DNA of 64,000 nucleotides from Diphasiastrum complanatum (GCA_029204225.1 CM055112.1:41756545-41820544); one strand, 5' to 3'. Shown: positions 36,144 through 47,325, counted from the first letter of the stretch. Numbers and translations: made by a program. Notes: a model not told the origin generated them from the letters alone.

Positions 36144-36410
36144 ATTCTATTAGAGTTTGCATCTCATTTTGTGTGTAGATGCTGACTTTTCTACATTGGC
36201 AAGATTGGTGAAGTAGCTTCTTTGGTAACCAAATATCTTTAGATGATTTGGATCTAAATTGGTCCCAAATCTTTCACATGGTATCAAAGCTTGTGTTTGA
36301 GGTTACGAAGGAGGAAATCATATCTATCAATGATTTGGTGAAGGTATCAAGATTAGAGCATGCTAGAGAGGATTCTACACCAAAATCGAATTTGTTGCAT
36401 TTGTGTGAAA
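36132..36410 (+). mobile_element. copia 7 LTR end, PBS and leader start
   Basis: This is the last 147 bp of an LTR, ending AATCTTTCACA at 36278, then TGGTATCAAAGC (36279-36290) as priming site and about 120 bp of leader. It matches 46126-46400 closely. The leader is interrupted at about 36410 and resumes at 39971. Confidence 0.75.
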
Positions 36411-36536
36411 GTATTGTGCTTTAGGACCATAAATGGATCTACAAAAGATCCACAAGAGTGATTGGATGCTTGCTTAACAATCTATCAAAAAACTGGACAC
36501 AAAAAAATTCATCTAGATTGGCAATTTGACAAACAA

Positions 36537-36877
36537 CAAGCATTAACAATCAAAAGCATTGATCAACATTGAAATCCGAATCCACACGTGTGTACTACAG
36601 GCTATAGTACGGCCTTCTACATGAGAAACAAGTAGAAATTGATTTGGTTTCATTTGGATCACAAAAACTTAATGTACATAGTGAACTAGCTTGAGATTGC
36701 CAATGAGCTCCAAAAATTTCTATCTTCTCACTATGGGAGCTTGGAATACATAGCAAATTCGACTTCCTTCTTGAAGTTAGGTGGATTTCCAACATGTAAT
36801 AAGGAAGTTGACTCACTCTTCTTGCCCTAAAATGAAACCCTAGCCTAGATCCTAGAGTTATGCTTGGTAGGTAGCTA
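36537..36877 (-). repeat. direct repeat, left copy (probable copia 4 LTR)
   Basis: It matches 39416-39752 over about 340 bp at roughly 95% by eye and has a 6-bp duplication near 36840. It contains CACACGTGTG at 36583-36592. Confidence 0.65.
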
Positions 36878-36936
36878 TTTGAGGCTACATACTTGCTTAT
36901 GGATATAAGTGTCCTTCAAGGATGTTTCACTTATTC

Positions 36937-37961
36937 TCATAAGAAGTCTACAATTTGTCTCTCAAAAAAAAAAACACATTTTTCAAAACAATGAGTGATT
37001 AACTCATTCTTGCTCTTCCAAAATCCGAGAGCACTCATTTGATCAAACAACCAATTTACTCTTGATTGGTTCATAACAATTTTAAGATCACTAAGACATA
37101 AAAACTTGTTCTCAAATGAGTCATTATACATCTTATCTTCAACTTCCTTCTTGATGAAGCCCTCAAGTTGCCTCATGTAGTTCTCATAGCATACCTCGGT
37201 TTGTCTCATGTAGATCTCATAGCAAAATGGTTCATCAATCATTGAAGTAAGAAAAGTGTTGAAAGTGAATGGTTGAGAATCTTCGAAGCCCTTGATTACC
37301 TTTGCCAAGATAAGTGAGCCTTGAAGGCTCGACCCTGGCCTTTGTCGATCTTCTTGGAGAACTTGATCTTTGAGGTGGATCCTCAAGATCTCCATCACTT
37401 TCTTGCTCCTCCTCAATCCTTGCAAGTTTATTGACACCAAGGTTGTTGATTTCACTTTCATTCACACAAGATACTAGATGGATCCAATCTCTCTTGTATA
37501 AACATCTATGAATGTTTCATGCATCTTATCTTCACTACTTGGTACATGAGAAAAAGAGTGTACATTTGAATGAATGATTTCCTCTTTTGCCATAGCAATT
37601 TTAGCATCCAACTTAAGCAAACTACTTGTTTAACACCATTTGCTATGCAAATATCATTCTTCATGATGGAACAAACTCCATGCTTGAAGTGAACATCTAA
37701 ACCATCATCCATTAGTTTTCCAACACTAAACAAGCTCTTGGTAATTGATGGTACAAAAAGGACATTGTCTAGATCCATCCTTTTGCTAGATCCTAGACTT
37801 AATGAGATGGTACCAATACCATATATCTTACATTCTTGATCATTTGCTAAAGAAACAAATTTATTAGCACCATTGAAAGAGTGTAAGGTTGAGAATTTGT
37901 CCTTTTGGAAAGTCATGTGGGAGCTAGCCCCACTACCATTGCTCTTAGCCTCTTGTAGCAT
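36937..37961 (-). pseudogene. copia 4 protease and C-terminal remnant
   Basis: From 37961 the minus strand reads a degraded protease start (GSGASSHMT) and the pre-integrase part with NVLFVPSITKSLFSVGKL and HFKHGVCSI. It then jumps near 37500 to the SSSPRRSTKARVEPSRL linker and a tail of unclear origin ending at 36937. Integrase, RT and RNase H are missing. The linker resembles that of copia 2. Confidence 0.7.
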
Positions 37962-38731
37962 TCAGATGCATAATGCGCCTTCTTTCCACAAAAGAAGCAT
38001 TTTTACTTTGACTTGTCCTTTGAGCTTGATGCAACATCCTCTTATTTGGCCTCCTTTGGATGTTTCTCCTTTCCATTGGTCTTCTATTTGCCCTTGAATG
38101 AGAAATTGGCTTTCTCATCACCATCCTACAAAGACAAGGAACTCATCCTAGATTTTGCATGGAGCATCCTACACTCTTCAGCCACTAATACACTGTGAAG
38201 TTTTTCTATATTTGGCAAAGTGTCTTGGATGGCAAAACTTTGGACCAAATTTGCAAAGTCATCTCCTAGACCATTAAGGATAATTTGTACAAGCTCAGCC
38301 AACTTTCTATTTAGATACTTGATTCTGAATACATAATCCTGTGCACTTTCCTCACTTCTCCTCATGCTTTGCAAAATCTGATTTCTAAGCATAAGAACTC
38401 TAGAAGTGTTGCTAGATTCATAGATTGATTTAAAAGACTCCCAAGCCTCTTTAGCACTAGTACATGCTGATACTTCTCTCAACAAATCATTTCTCACATT
38501 CATCTTCACACAATGAAGTGAAAGCCTAGATCTCTTCTTGTATCTAGCTAACTCATGTGCACCTAGTGATTCATCTTCATCTTCAATCAAAAACTCATAA
38601 AGGTCTTGGGAGCACCAAGAGTGACTCCATCCTAACCTTCCAAATAGCATAATTTGTGAAATTCAATCTCTCACTAGCTTCTAGAAGGTATGCTCCAGCA
38701 GATCCCATCTTACGAGTGACTTCAATAGATT
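37962..38731 (-). pseudogene. copia 4 gag
   Basis: It starts at the ATG at 38731 (MGSAGAYLLEASERLN) and closely resembles copia 6 gag at 63673. A frameshift lies near 38600 and a stop at 38126. Capsid motifs include NYAIWKVRMESL and LMLRNQILQSM. A zinc knuckle (CFFCGKKAHYASEC) is readable at about 37960-38000 in a shifted frame. Confidence 0.8.
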
Positions 38732-38759
38732 TGATTGACTTGAAACTCACAAATGTCTC

Positions 38760-39070
38760 ACACTTGCAGTGTTTCACTCAAATTTGATTTCTAATCCAAC
38801 AAACGGACTTATAATCATAGTTCTATCACTCCCTCACAAAGCTGGAATGAAGATAAGATGAAGTGAAAACTACTTTCAAACAAATCTTGCCAAGAAATGG
38901 ATTTGATTGTCTCTAGAAACTCATTGAGGTCTCTCTCTTGTAGTGTTTCACTCAAATTAGATTTCTAATCAAATAAATGGAGTTATAATCTCAGTTCTAG
39001 CACTCCCTCACAAAGTCGGAATGAAGATAAGATGATGTGAAATCTACTTACAATCAAATCTTGCCAATTT
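38760..39070. repeat. tandem duplication in the copia 4 leader
   Basis: A unit of about 175 bp (AGTGTTTCACTCAAATT to AAATCTTGCCAA) occurs twice, starting near 38767 and 38941. The related copia 6 leader at 63745-63885 has it once, so the duplication is specific to copia 4. Confidence 0.7.
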
Positions 39071-39415
39071 TGGCTATTTTTGGACAGTAACATGACTAAA
39101 TCTCCCTCACACTTTTTGATGTACTTTCAAGACCTGTAAAACAAGTTTAGAAGACCTGATTTTAGCCTAGATTAATTAGATCTCATGACCGTAAGTCAAA
39201 TCTAATCAATGGCACTCAATCTTGGTAGCTTATCCTAAGATTTCCACCAAAAATTACATCAAAATCTCACAAATTGAATTTCTTTGGATCAAATGAATAC
39301 CATGCATTAAATGCAGGTTTAGAGGTGCCCACACATGTGGATAGTACAGATTTGGACCCCTACCAAGTTTGGGATCAAATCTCCTTACCAAAATCAAGAT
39401 TCTAGCTTGCCCTTT

Positions 39416-39752
39416 CAAGCATTAACAATCAAAAGCATTGACCAACATTGAAATCCAAACCCACACGTGTGTACTACAGGCTGTAGTACGTCCTTCAACC
39501 TGAGAAACAAGTAGAAATTGATTTGGTTTCATTTGGGTCACACAAACTCAATGTACATAGTGAACTAGCTTGAGATTGCCAATGAGCTCCAAAAATTTCT
39601 ATCTTCTCACTATGGGAGCTTGGAATACATAGCAAATTTGACTTCCTTCTTGAAGTTAGGTGGATTTCCAGCATGTAATAAGGAAGTTAACTCACTCTTC
39701 TTGCCCTGAAATGAAACCCTAGATCCTAGAGTTATGCTTGGTAGGTAGCTAG
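39416..39752 (-). repeat. direct repeat, right copy (probable copia 4 LTR)
   Basis: Partner of 36537-36877. It contains CACACGTGTG at 39462-39471. The sequence between it and the gag ATG (38732-39415) is non-coding leader. Confidence 0.65.
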
Positions 39753-39970
39753 TTGGTCAAATTTTCACCTTAAACTTAGGTGTAGGTCCTATAAAGTAGG
39801 AATGACCACGAAATAGACATGACCAGCTTTCTTGACTTGACCTAACCTACATTAGGAGTGGGTTTCCATGTGGCATATTGGCCTTCCATGTGTGGAAGCC
39901 AATCATACACAATATTTACAAAGTTCTACATGGCTAGATTTGCCAGAATAGGCTATTTTTCACAATTTGT

Positions 39971-40690
39971 AGATTGGATTTTTTGTAGATCAAAACCCTA
40001 TATAGGTTTATAAGCTTGATCAATTCCGATTTTGGAATTCACATACTGGATTTGGCTGATTTTTGGATCATTGGATCAGCCTAAGTGGTGGCTAATAGAT
40101 TGCATATCAAATTTTCAACATTTGCATGTAGATTTGGAATAATCTATTTTTTTGTGATTTTGTCAAAACTCTAATTTTGATTGGATATCTAATAGTGAGG
40201 TTGTTGTACTTCATTTGAGTGTGTTTCAATCTTAGGGAGTGGCAAGAGTCATTCGATTGAGGATAGATCATAAGTTGATCAAGATTTCATGATTCTTTGT
40301 GTTGATTTTCTTGGTATAAGTGCTAGAAGAGGATTTTTGAGATAGTTTCAAATCTTTGTGATTTCTCTTAAAAACATTTGTTGTTGTCCAAAGGAGTGTT
40401 GTGTGCATTGAAATAGGTTGAAAAAGAAGATCAGGTCATTGCTACATGGTAACATCAAGTGGAGTCATGTTGGAAGTCAATGATAGGCTTACCTCAAGTA
40501 ACTATTCATTGTGGAAAGTGAGGATGGAATCACTTCTTGAGATGAATGATGTTTTGGATATTGTTGTAGGTTTGGAGGAGAGACCAGCAACACAACAAGA
40601 TCAAATGAGGTATGATAAGAGGGCCAAAAGGGCTCTACACATTATTAAGATGAATGTTACCAATGAGCTTCTCAAGGAAGTTGGAGTTAT
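39971..40690 (+). pseudogene. copia 7 leader (resumed) and gag start
   Basis: The leader continues from 36410 and matches 46410-46870. The ATG at 40446 opens a copia gag N-terminus (LEVNDRLTSSNYSLWKVRMESLLEM) that reads for about 82 codons to the VTNELLKEVG motif. It then runs into unrelated sequence at about 40690. Confidence 0.75.
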
Positions 40691-41871
40691 CGATAGCAAT
40701 TCTATGAATAGAGGATCCTTTCACACGTGTGGAAGACTTTTCAAAATAAACTAAGTCCCAACAAGCTCCTCTCCTCAGGTAGAGAGAGAAAATACCACTT
40801 TTGGGCTCATTTAGAGAGAGAAAACATTACAATCAAAATTGGCAAATCTCCAAATTGACTCAAAAGCTCATAGATCTCTCATACATTAGTGAAGGGAATG
40901 ACATTACATATAGAAACTCATGGGGATCCCTGCTTGATTCTTATTGGACCCCTTAAACATAGCCTCTCTAATGCTATTGGATGTGTGATGCAACATCCCT
41001 CACTTTTGATTGGACCCTTACAATACATCTCTATCTTATGTGTGGACCCTTTGACTTTTGCCACCACATAGGGTTCATCACTCATCAAACCTAAAACTGA
41101 CATGTGCAACTGATCTAGCTTGAGTTACATCACAATTGAATTTTGGCCTAATCATGACAAACCATGTGTACTTGACCTATCACCTAGTGACACCAAGATG
41201 CTTGACTAGCAATCTTTATGATACCCCTAAAGTCAACATTATAAACTAATTCTAACTATTTTACACATGTGGGAACATGCTCCACACATGTGAAATGTAC
41301 TCACAAACATAAAATCATAAAACAACCAAGATAGATTTTTGACAATTTTTCTCACACATTGTGTTATTCATTGTGTTTGTCTTTTAAGCAGGATCTTGAG
41401 GAGCTTCCCTTATAGTTTCACTGGACACAATGGCACTTGCATGCTTCTACATGACTAGGTTTTGCCTACTTTCACATTCCTTCGCAAAACAAGCTATTCT
41501 AAGACATGAATTGGCTAATGCAAATAGGCCTACTACTCACACATGGGAACATGCTCCACACATGTGTGATTTACATATGTACATCAAAATGTAAAATCAT
41601 CAAGCTAAATTTTGAATATTCTTCACACTACTACTCAAAATATAGCTTGATAAGTGTGCTAGTTCTCTCCAAATCTTAGGTAGCCAGAAATAACTAAGGT
41701 AAGATATCTAATGTGGCATCTAAATGGGTAGCATTAACTATAGCCATGATTGAATAGTGTAATTTTGAGCAAATCCATGCTTTTCAGAACATCAAATTCA
41801 ACCCATGGCATATGGGACTTTATAATAGATAGGTTATAGTTTGTAAAAAGTTTTTTTCTGGTTTTTTCTCA
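40691..41871. other. unassigned sequence with a repeated CACATGTG block
   Basis: No coding sequence is recognised. A block of about 90 bp (GGGAACATGCTCCACACATGTG plus an AAAATCAT stretch) occurs twice, near 41268-41355 and 41543-41620. CACACGTGTG occurs at 40722-40731, just past the broken gag. Confidence 0.45.
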
Positions 41872-42106
41872 TCCAATCTCATTGAGAATGACTACTTGAA
41901 ATTTCCAATGCTGAATAAGCCATTTCTAGTGGAAGAACTCTAAGAGCAGATTAAAATTCACTTGAATTCCATTCAATTGCTTACTGGTTCATCAAGAAAC
42001 TTGTCAATTTCCCTTACTCGCTTCTAAGCAACCAATTCACATGACTCAATTACAGATCATCTTTTTAAATTGCTGATTAAAAAGCTAAATTGATAGTCGC
42101 TCCATC
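41872..42106 (+). repeat. dispersed repeat (partner at 53877-54102)
   Basis: About 230 bp, similar over its whole length to 53877-54102 in the same orientation. Shared phrases include GAATAAGCCATTTCTAGTGGA and AAATTGATAGTCGCTCC. Non-coding. The second copy lies next to the copia LTR-like sequence at 53402, so this is probably an LTR fragment. Confidence 0.65.
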
Positions 42107-42954
42107 AACCTATCCAGTTCTCAGAATTCATCCAGAAATTGGCTTTAGTGTCCCAGAAACAGCCCCTCAACAAGGCTTTGATATTGTGTTAAGTATAAGA
42201 AAAAATTGCATACTACAAAGTAATTTAGCTGCTAATTAGAGAGCTTAGAGAAACTGTACACAAATTGTACACACAAAACTACAAGACTCTAATTAGCTTG
42301 ACAAACCAAAGAAAGTACATATATACATTTTGATTTTTGGGGGGCAATTGCACAATTATTCTAATTACGGGGCATTTTTCTCAACTCAATCTATCTATGT
42401 GTAGTTATTGTGGCACTAACACCAACTGATGAATAAATAAACGAAAAATTGCTAACTATGACGATGCATGTCCAACATGTGATAACATAGGCTTATAATA
42501 TCTAACAATATAGAGCATGTGAATAGGGTTTTTGAGACATGTGTGATTAGTGGTAGCTCCTAGCCCCTAGTTTTGCTCCATGGAGATACATTGAGTCTTG
42601 TGGGATGTGATTTTAGCACCATTAATGGGCCCCATGTTTCATTTTTCTTTCTTGCCTAACATTGTCATGAAAGGGAGTCCACGTTGCTAATGTTGAGTGC
42701 AATCGTTTAGGTCAAAGATCTTGTTGTGCTTGTTTCTCACATCTTTCACATTGGGGAGGCAATATTGTGTAGAAAACAACAAAGGTTTGCATGCTTCAAA
42801 ATTGTCTAGCTTGGTAGGGATGTTTGGAAATTAATGTGGGGTTCAGGCGTTATCTTGTACAATTTGTCACTTCAATTTCAATCGATTATTTGAGATGGAA
42901 TGAATTGAATTGATTATTCATTTGTGCATATTACAATTCATCCTTTCAACTTTA
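42107..42954. other. unassigned sequence
   Basis: AT-rich, with no coding sequence or repeat partner that I recognise. Confidence 0.4.
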
Positions 42955-43370
42955 GATGATTATTCCAAATAGATTTTGGAATAGGTGGAAGAATAGCTTT
43001 TCTTATTGTCTATTGATTTGTTCAATTGATTATTCCATCAAAAGTTTGGATAAGGTTGAATAGTTTTGCAAATGCCTATTGTTTATTGATTTGTACAACC
43101 AATGATTCCATCTAGATTTTAGATTAGCTTGAATCACTTTGCATATTGTTTATTGATTTGTGGAGTTAATTATTCCATCTAGATTCTAAATTAGGTTGGA
43201 TCACTGTACCTTTTGTTTATTGATTTGTACAATCAAATATTCCATCTGGATTTTGGATTAAGTTGAATAAGTTTGCCTATTTTTTTATTGATTTGTACAG
43301 TCTAGTATTCCATCTAGATTCTAGTTAGGTTGAATCACTTTCAATTGTCCCTTGTTTATTGATTTGTAAA
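42955..43370. repeat. tandem repeat, unit about 68 bp
   Basis: TATTGATTTG recurs at 43011, 43084, 43151, 43218, 43286 and 43357, with spacings of 73, 67, 67, 68 and 71 bp. Each is followed by TATTCCATCTAGATT-like sequence. The copies are clearly diverged, so the array is old. Confidence 0.8.
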
Positions 43371-43884
43371 TATTACAGTTTAGTTTATTATTCAATTTGG
43401 AAGAGGTTTAATCCTTTTGCTTATGAATAATATCAATGCTCATGAAAAACCTATTCTCCATAGTAAGAAACCTACTCAATTTGATATGACATTCACCAAT
43501 TGAAAACATTTTAGTGGGTTTTGAAAACCTACTGATTTTGGCCCTTTATAGGTTTTGATCCTATCCACTCTAAATCTCTAGGTTTTCTTTAGTATACACA
43601 TTTTTGAATCTATAGTGTCTTTAGTTACTTTATTTATAAATTTTTTACTCTATATCTCATTATTAGGATAGTACTCTACATAGACTCGAACGTGTCTTGG
43701 TAACACTTGAGATTCAAAGGCCGTACTGTACTTTTCAATCAAGGGTACTCATGTTATGCAAAATTGCCCAAAAGATCAATCAAGAGGTTCTAGACCGGTT
43801 CAAATTAGTAGTCATAGGCTTACCGTAATTGTGATGGATGTTTGTTTGAATTCTTTTTTCTTGTGAGCACTGCACTGCAGGCTA

Positions 43885-43894
43885 TTATATATAT
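43885..43894 (+). promoter_or_regulatory. TATA box of the aegerolysin gene
   Basis: TTATATATAT lies about 95 bp before the ATG at 43984, which leaves a 5' untranslated region of plausible length (about 60 bp). It is inferred from position only. Confidence 0.55.
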
Positions 43895-43983
43895 GTATTG
43901 AATCGCTGCATGGCACATACATAGAATAGCCAAACATTCAAGTATTCAATTTTCAAAGAAGTCCTCAAGTGATCGTCATAAAC

Positions 43984-44610
43984 ATGTCTTCTACAGTTGT
44001 GGATCCTGCTGTAAAGGTAGGAAGTCGAGTCTCGAGTACTCTCCTGCTCTGACTATCAGATAACTGCAGATCATGAATCTATTCTCTTGCAAGTAACTAG
44101 TTTCTTAGCTACAGCTAGTTGACTGATATGCTTTTTGTGAGACAAACTTAATGTTTTTCTTTTTGGCATCAGGATGGATCGGAATCGGTCGCGGATCCGG
44201 AGCTGCGGGCATACAACCAGTGGGTAGCCTTCGAAATAGCCTACCTGACTTCTAGTTCAGAATCTTTGGAAATCCGAGACGCGCGACTGGCCTGGGGCAA
44301 ATGGTACCAGTATCCCGATAAGAACAAGGAAATACCTGCTCCCAACGGTACAATTATAAATCCTGGATCACCTGTGACAATCGCCTCCTGTGGCAGACAA
44401 AATGCTTCCTCGGGAACAGAGGGAAGTTTTAATCTCTATGCAAAGCCCTCGGACCGAAAAATTGCGACAGTGAGCTGGGATTGCCCGTGGTCGGGTTCCA
44501 ACGTACTCAATGTAACTTCTTTAACCAACGACTATCTCGTCCAAAACTCTTCCTATACTCCTTCTGGTGAGATTGGACATATCCATATCAAGGTGGCCAA
44601 GATCGGATAG
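43984..44610 (+). CDS. aegerolysin family protein, two exons
   Basis: Exon 1 is 43984-44016 and exon 2 is 44173-44610. The 156-bp intron between them has GT and AG ends and phase 0. The product is 156 residues, the usual size for aegerolysins (PF06355). Key family motifs are in order: AYNQW (24-28), WGKWY (52-56), SCGR (83-86), SGTEGSF (91-97) and WDCPW (113-117). There is no signal peptide or membrane helix, as in the family. Aegerolysins are small beta-sandwich proteins that bind particular membrane lipids; several fungal and bacterial members act with a MACPF partner to form pores. No partner gene lies in this window. The coding part is visibly richer in GC than its AT-rich surroundings. 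No stop or frameshift is present, so it appears functional. Family assignment is firm; role (for example defence) and origin by transfer are inference. Confidence 0.88.
44017..44172 (+). other. intron of the aegerolysin gene
   Basis: GTAGGA at the 5' end and a T-rich stretch ending GGCATCAG at the 3' end. It keeps the frame between lysine 11 and aspartate 12. Confidence 0.8.
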
Positions 44611-44900
44611 ACTCTTGTAAGTAGTCTTTCTCTCTCCCTCTGTCTCTCTCTCAAGAACATTACTTATAAAGGCTTGGGATTGAACATGTTCTCAAACATG
44701 GATCGGATTTGTTTTGAAGCACTTCCCAGAACGTTACGCATGAACAGGAGAATGGACAGTGTCTAACAATCAACTATTGAATGTTTCAGGTCTTGAGCGC
44801 GATGATGAGTGAAAGCCTTATGTGTGGAAATAAAGTTGCGTGCCTATAATAGGCCAACTCCCAGCTCACTTCTCCTAGTCAATGCAATAATACCATCCTG
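44611..44900 (+). other. 3' untranslated region of the aegerolysin gene, possibly spliced
   Basis: GTAAGT at 44617 and TTTCAG ending at 44789 could bound a 173-bp intron in the untranslated region. AATAAA at 44829-44834 is a good poly(A) signal. A T/C-rich microsatellite-like stretch lies near 44628-44653. Confidence 0.5.
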
Positions 44901-45622
44901 TGTCTTTAGAATCTCGCTTATTATACTTCACTTTCTCAATCCTCTGCTGTTTGTGTAAGTCTTTATTGAAATAACATGTATGTGCTTCATATATTTCCAA
45001 ACGTGCAATCTTTCAACAATCCCGCTACAATGTCATTTTACTCATATTTTATAAATACTTTACAATAGATAAATTATCGTCTTTGGATCTTTGGCTAGTA
45101 GCACCACAGCCCAACTTCATGCAATCAAAACCAATTTAGACTCAAATGTTAATGTAGGCGTGCATCAATGTCTTGTAAGGTGCTTTAGACAATGTGTTTG
45201 CAATCATATTGTCATTAATCAAGGCTCACATTTTTGCTATGAGAAGGACAATCATTTAGAATCTAAGATGCATCATGCAAAATAGCCACATCACACAAAC
45301 TCATTTCAATTGTTGAGTCACCCAATTTTTCAATCTATCATGAAAAATTTATGTGCAATTATCACGAATAAAATGTATGTCTTACTTTAGCCACTAGAAT
45401 TAAAACTAATCACCAAGAACTAGATATATTGATTTCTACTAAGAAATAAATAAATCTGTGAACTTTTCAATCCATTTACATTAAAAAAAAATTTGAATCC
45501 ATAATAATTTCTTCTCAGTTTGTCTTTTTCCAAGCTCTAAACTTGCAACATTTTAATAAAAATCATAGTGCACTCCTAGTGTCACTTTGGATGATCTATG
45601 GTGTGATCTATTGTGAATAAAT
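44901..45622. other. unassigned sequence
   Basis: AT-rich. A weak integrase-like phrase near 45215 is not supported by its surroundings. No gene is recognised. Confidence 0.4.
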
Positions 45623-46272
45623 TGTGAAAGATTCAACTAGTTTCATCACATGTTGCAATATCTTCATATTTGGCATATTGAAGCCAAAACTTGTTTTAGA
45701 CTTAGAGGTTGACTTTTCAAAGTTCATTAGTCTAAATTTTATTTGAATAAACACTTTTTGAAAGTGTGGGAAAGTTAGAATGCGAGTTTGAGTAGATTCA
45801 ACTTGAATAGTTGGGTACATTGAATGTAGACCCAAAATTAGTAGGGTTAGCATTTTGGTGGGAAAGCCAAGTGGCCAAATAGGGTTTGGACCTGCTATAA
45901 AAGAATGTAACTCGTGGAGAGAGTAATCTTCTCTCTTCTCTATCTCATTTCATGCTTATACATGGTTCTCTTGGGTTCTACTATCCATTGGTGCACTATC
46001 TTGGTGATTGCTTGCAATTCTATGTGTAGAATGGTCTATATTTGTTATTTTTGGATCCACACGTGTGAAATACAGTAGCTTGCTGGTTTTGTACGGACAG
46101 CAACTGTACATAATCATTTCATTCAAGTTTGATCAAGTTCTATTGGTGTTTGCATCTCAATTTGTGTGTAGATGCTGATTTTTCTACATTGGGGAGATTG
46201 GTAGTGTAATTTCTCTTTCTAACCAAAGATCATTCAAGTAGATTGGATCTTAAGGATCTGAAATCTTTCACA
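45623..46272 (+). repeat. copia 8 LTR, complete (650 bp)
   Basis: It starts TGTGAAAGATT and ends AATCTTTCACA, a perfect 11-bp inverted terminus, and is followed directly by a priming site. GCTATAAAAG at about 45894 is a good TATA box. CACACGTGTG lies at 46058-46067. No second LTR is present in the window. Confidence 0.8.
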
Positions 46273-46938
46273 TGGTATCAAAGCTTTTGTTTCAAGTTAT
46301 GAAGGAGGAAATCATATCTATCAATGATTTGGTGAAAATATCAAGTTTAGAGCATGCTAGAGAGGATTCTACATCAAAATCGAGTTTTTTGCTTATGTAG
46401 ATTGGATCTTTTGTAGATCAAAACACTAAATAGGTCAATATACTTGTTCAATTCCGATTTTTTGAATTCACACACTGGATTTGGCCAATTTTTGGATCAT
46501 TGGATCAACCTAAGTGGTGGCTTATAAATTGCATATGAAATTTTCAGCATTTGCATGTAGATTTGGAATAGTCAATTTTTTGTGATTTTGTCAAAACCCT
46601 AATTTTGATTGGATCTCTAGATAGTGAGGTTGCTGGACTTCATTTGAGTGTGTTTCAATTTTAGGAAGTGGCAAAAGTCATTAGATTGAGGATAGATCAT
46701 AGGTTGATCAAGATTCCATGATTCTATGTGTTGATTTGCTTGGATAAGTGCTAGAAGAGAATTTGTGAGATAGTTTCAAATCTTGGTGATTTCTTTTGAA
46801 AGCATTTATTATTGTTCAAAGGAGTGCTTTGTGCATTGAAGCAGGTTGAAAAAGAAGATCAGGTCATTGCTACATGGCACCCTCAATTGGAATCATGTTG
46901 GAAGCCAATGATAGGCTTACCTCAAGTAACTATTCATT
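46273..46938 (+). mobile_element. copia 8 PBS, leader and gag start, truncated
   Basis: TGGTATCAAAGC (46273-46284) is one base off the initiator-Met site. The leader matches the copia 7 leader in its two pieces, which shows where copia 4 inserted there. A gag start equivalent to 40446 lies near 46875 and reads to TATTCATT at 46938, where the minisatellite begins. Confidence 0.75.
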
Positions 46939-47325
46939 AAGGGCTAACGACTAAGGGCCTTAGGGCTAGCACTAAGAGTTACGGGGTAAGGACCACCGCC
47001 AATGGCCAAGGACCAAGAGCCATCGGCCAAGGGACAAGGGCCAAGGGCCTAGACAAGAGCTAGGGGCTAGGGCCGAAGGCCGAGGGCCGAGGGTTAAGGC
47101 TAAGGTTAAGAGCCAAGGGATAAGCGCCTAGTGCTAAGGTTGATGCTCAAGGGTAAGGGCTGATGCACGAGGGCTAAGAGCTAAGGGCTAAGAGCTAAGG
47201 GTTAAGGGCCAAGTGCTAATGCTAAGGGCAAAGGGCTAAGGGCCTAGGGACAAGGGAAAGGGCTATGGGCTAAGGGCTACGGGCTAAGAGCCACCGGCTA
47301 AAGGACAAGTTCTAAGGGCTACCGT
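46939..47325. repeat. degenerate GGGCTAA minisatellite
   Basis: About 385 bp built from variants of a heptamer GGGCTAA, with GGGCCAA, GAGCTAA and GGGTTAA forms. It is strongly G-rich on the plus strand. It replaces copia 8 gag and ends just before DUF7869 copy 2. It is not the plant telomere repeat (TTTAGGG), although it is similar in length and G-richness. Confidence 0.8.

Larger units (their letters stand above)
36411..39970 (-). mobile_element. copia 4 insertion (internally deleted) with flanking direct repeats
   Basis: This segment is inserted in the copia 7 leader. It contains a minus-strand copia flanked by direct repeats at 36537-36877 and 39416-39752. These are probably its LTRs, though I could not resolve the termini or a clear PBS. 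Only gag, part of the protease and a C-terminal scrap are present, so it is a deletion derivative. Confidence 0.65.

Noticed and set aside
42955-43370. CRISPR-like array.
   Set aside because: The units are diverged, have no unique spacers between identical repeats, and the DNA is eukaryotic.
45091-45285. Short ORF with an INQGSHFC phrase resembling a Ty3 integrase core.
   Set aside because: No neighbouring integrase motif in any frame; similarity is too short to support a fragment.
46939-47325. Interstitial telomere array.
   Set aside because: The unit is GGGCTAA with many variants and no run of TTTAGGG, so a true telomere origin is not supported.
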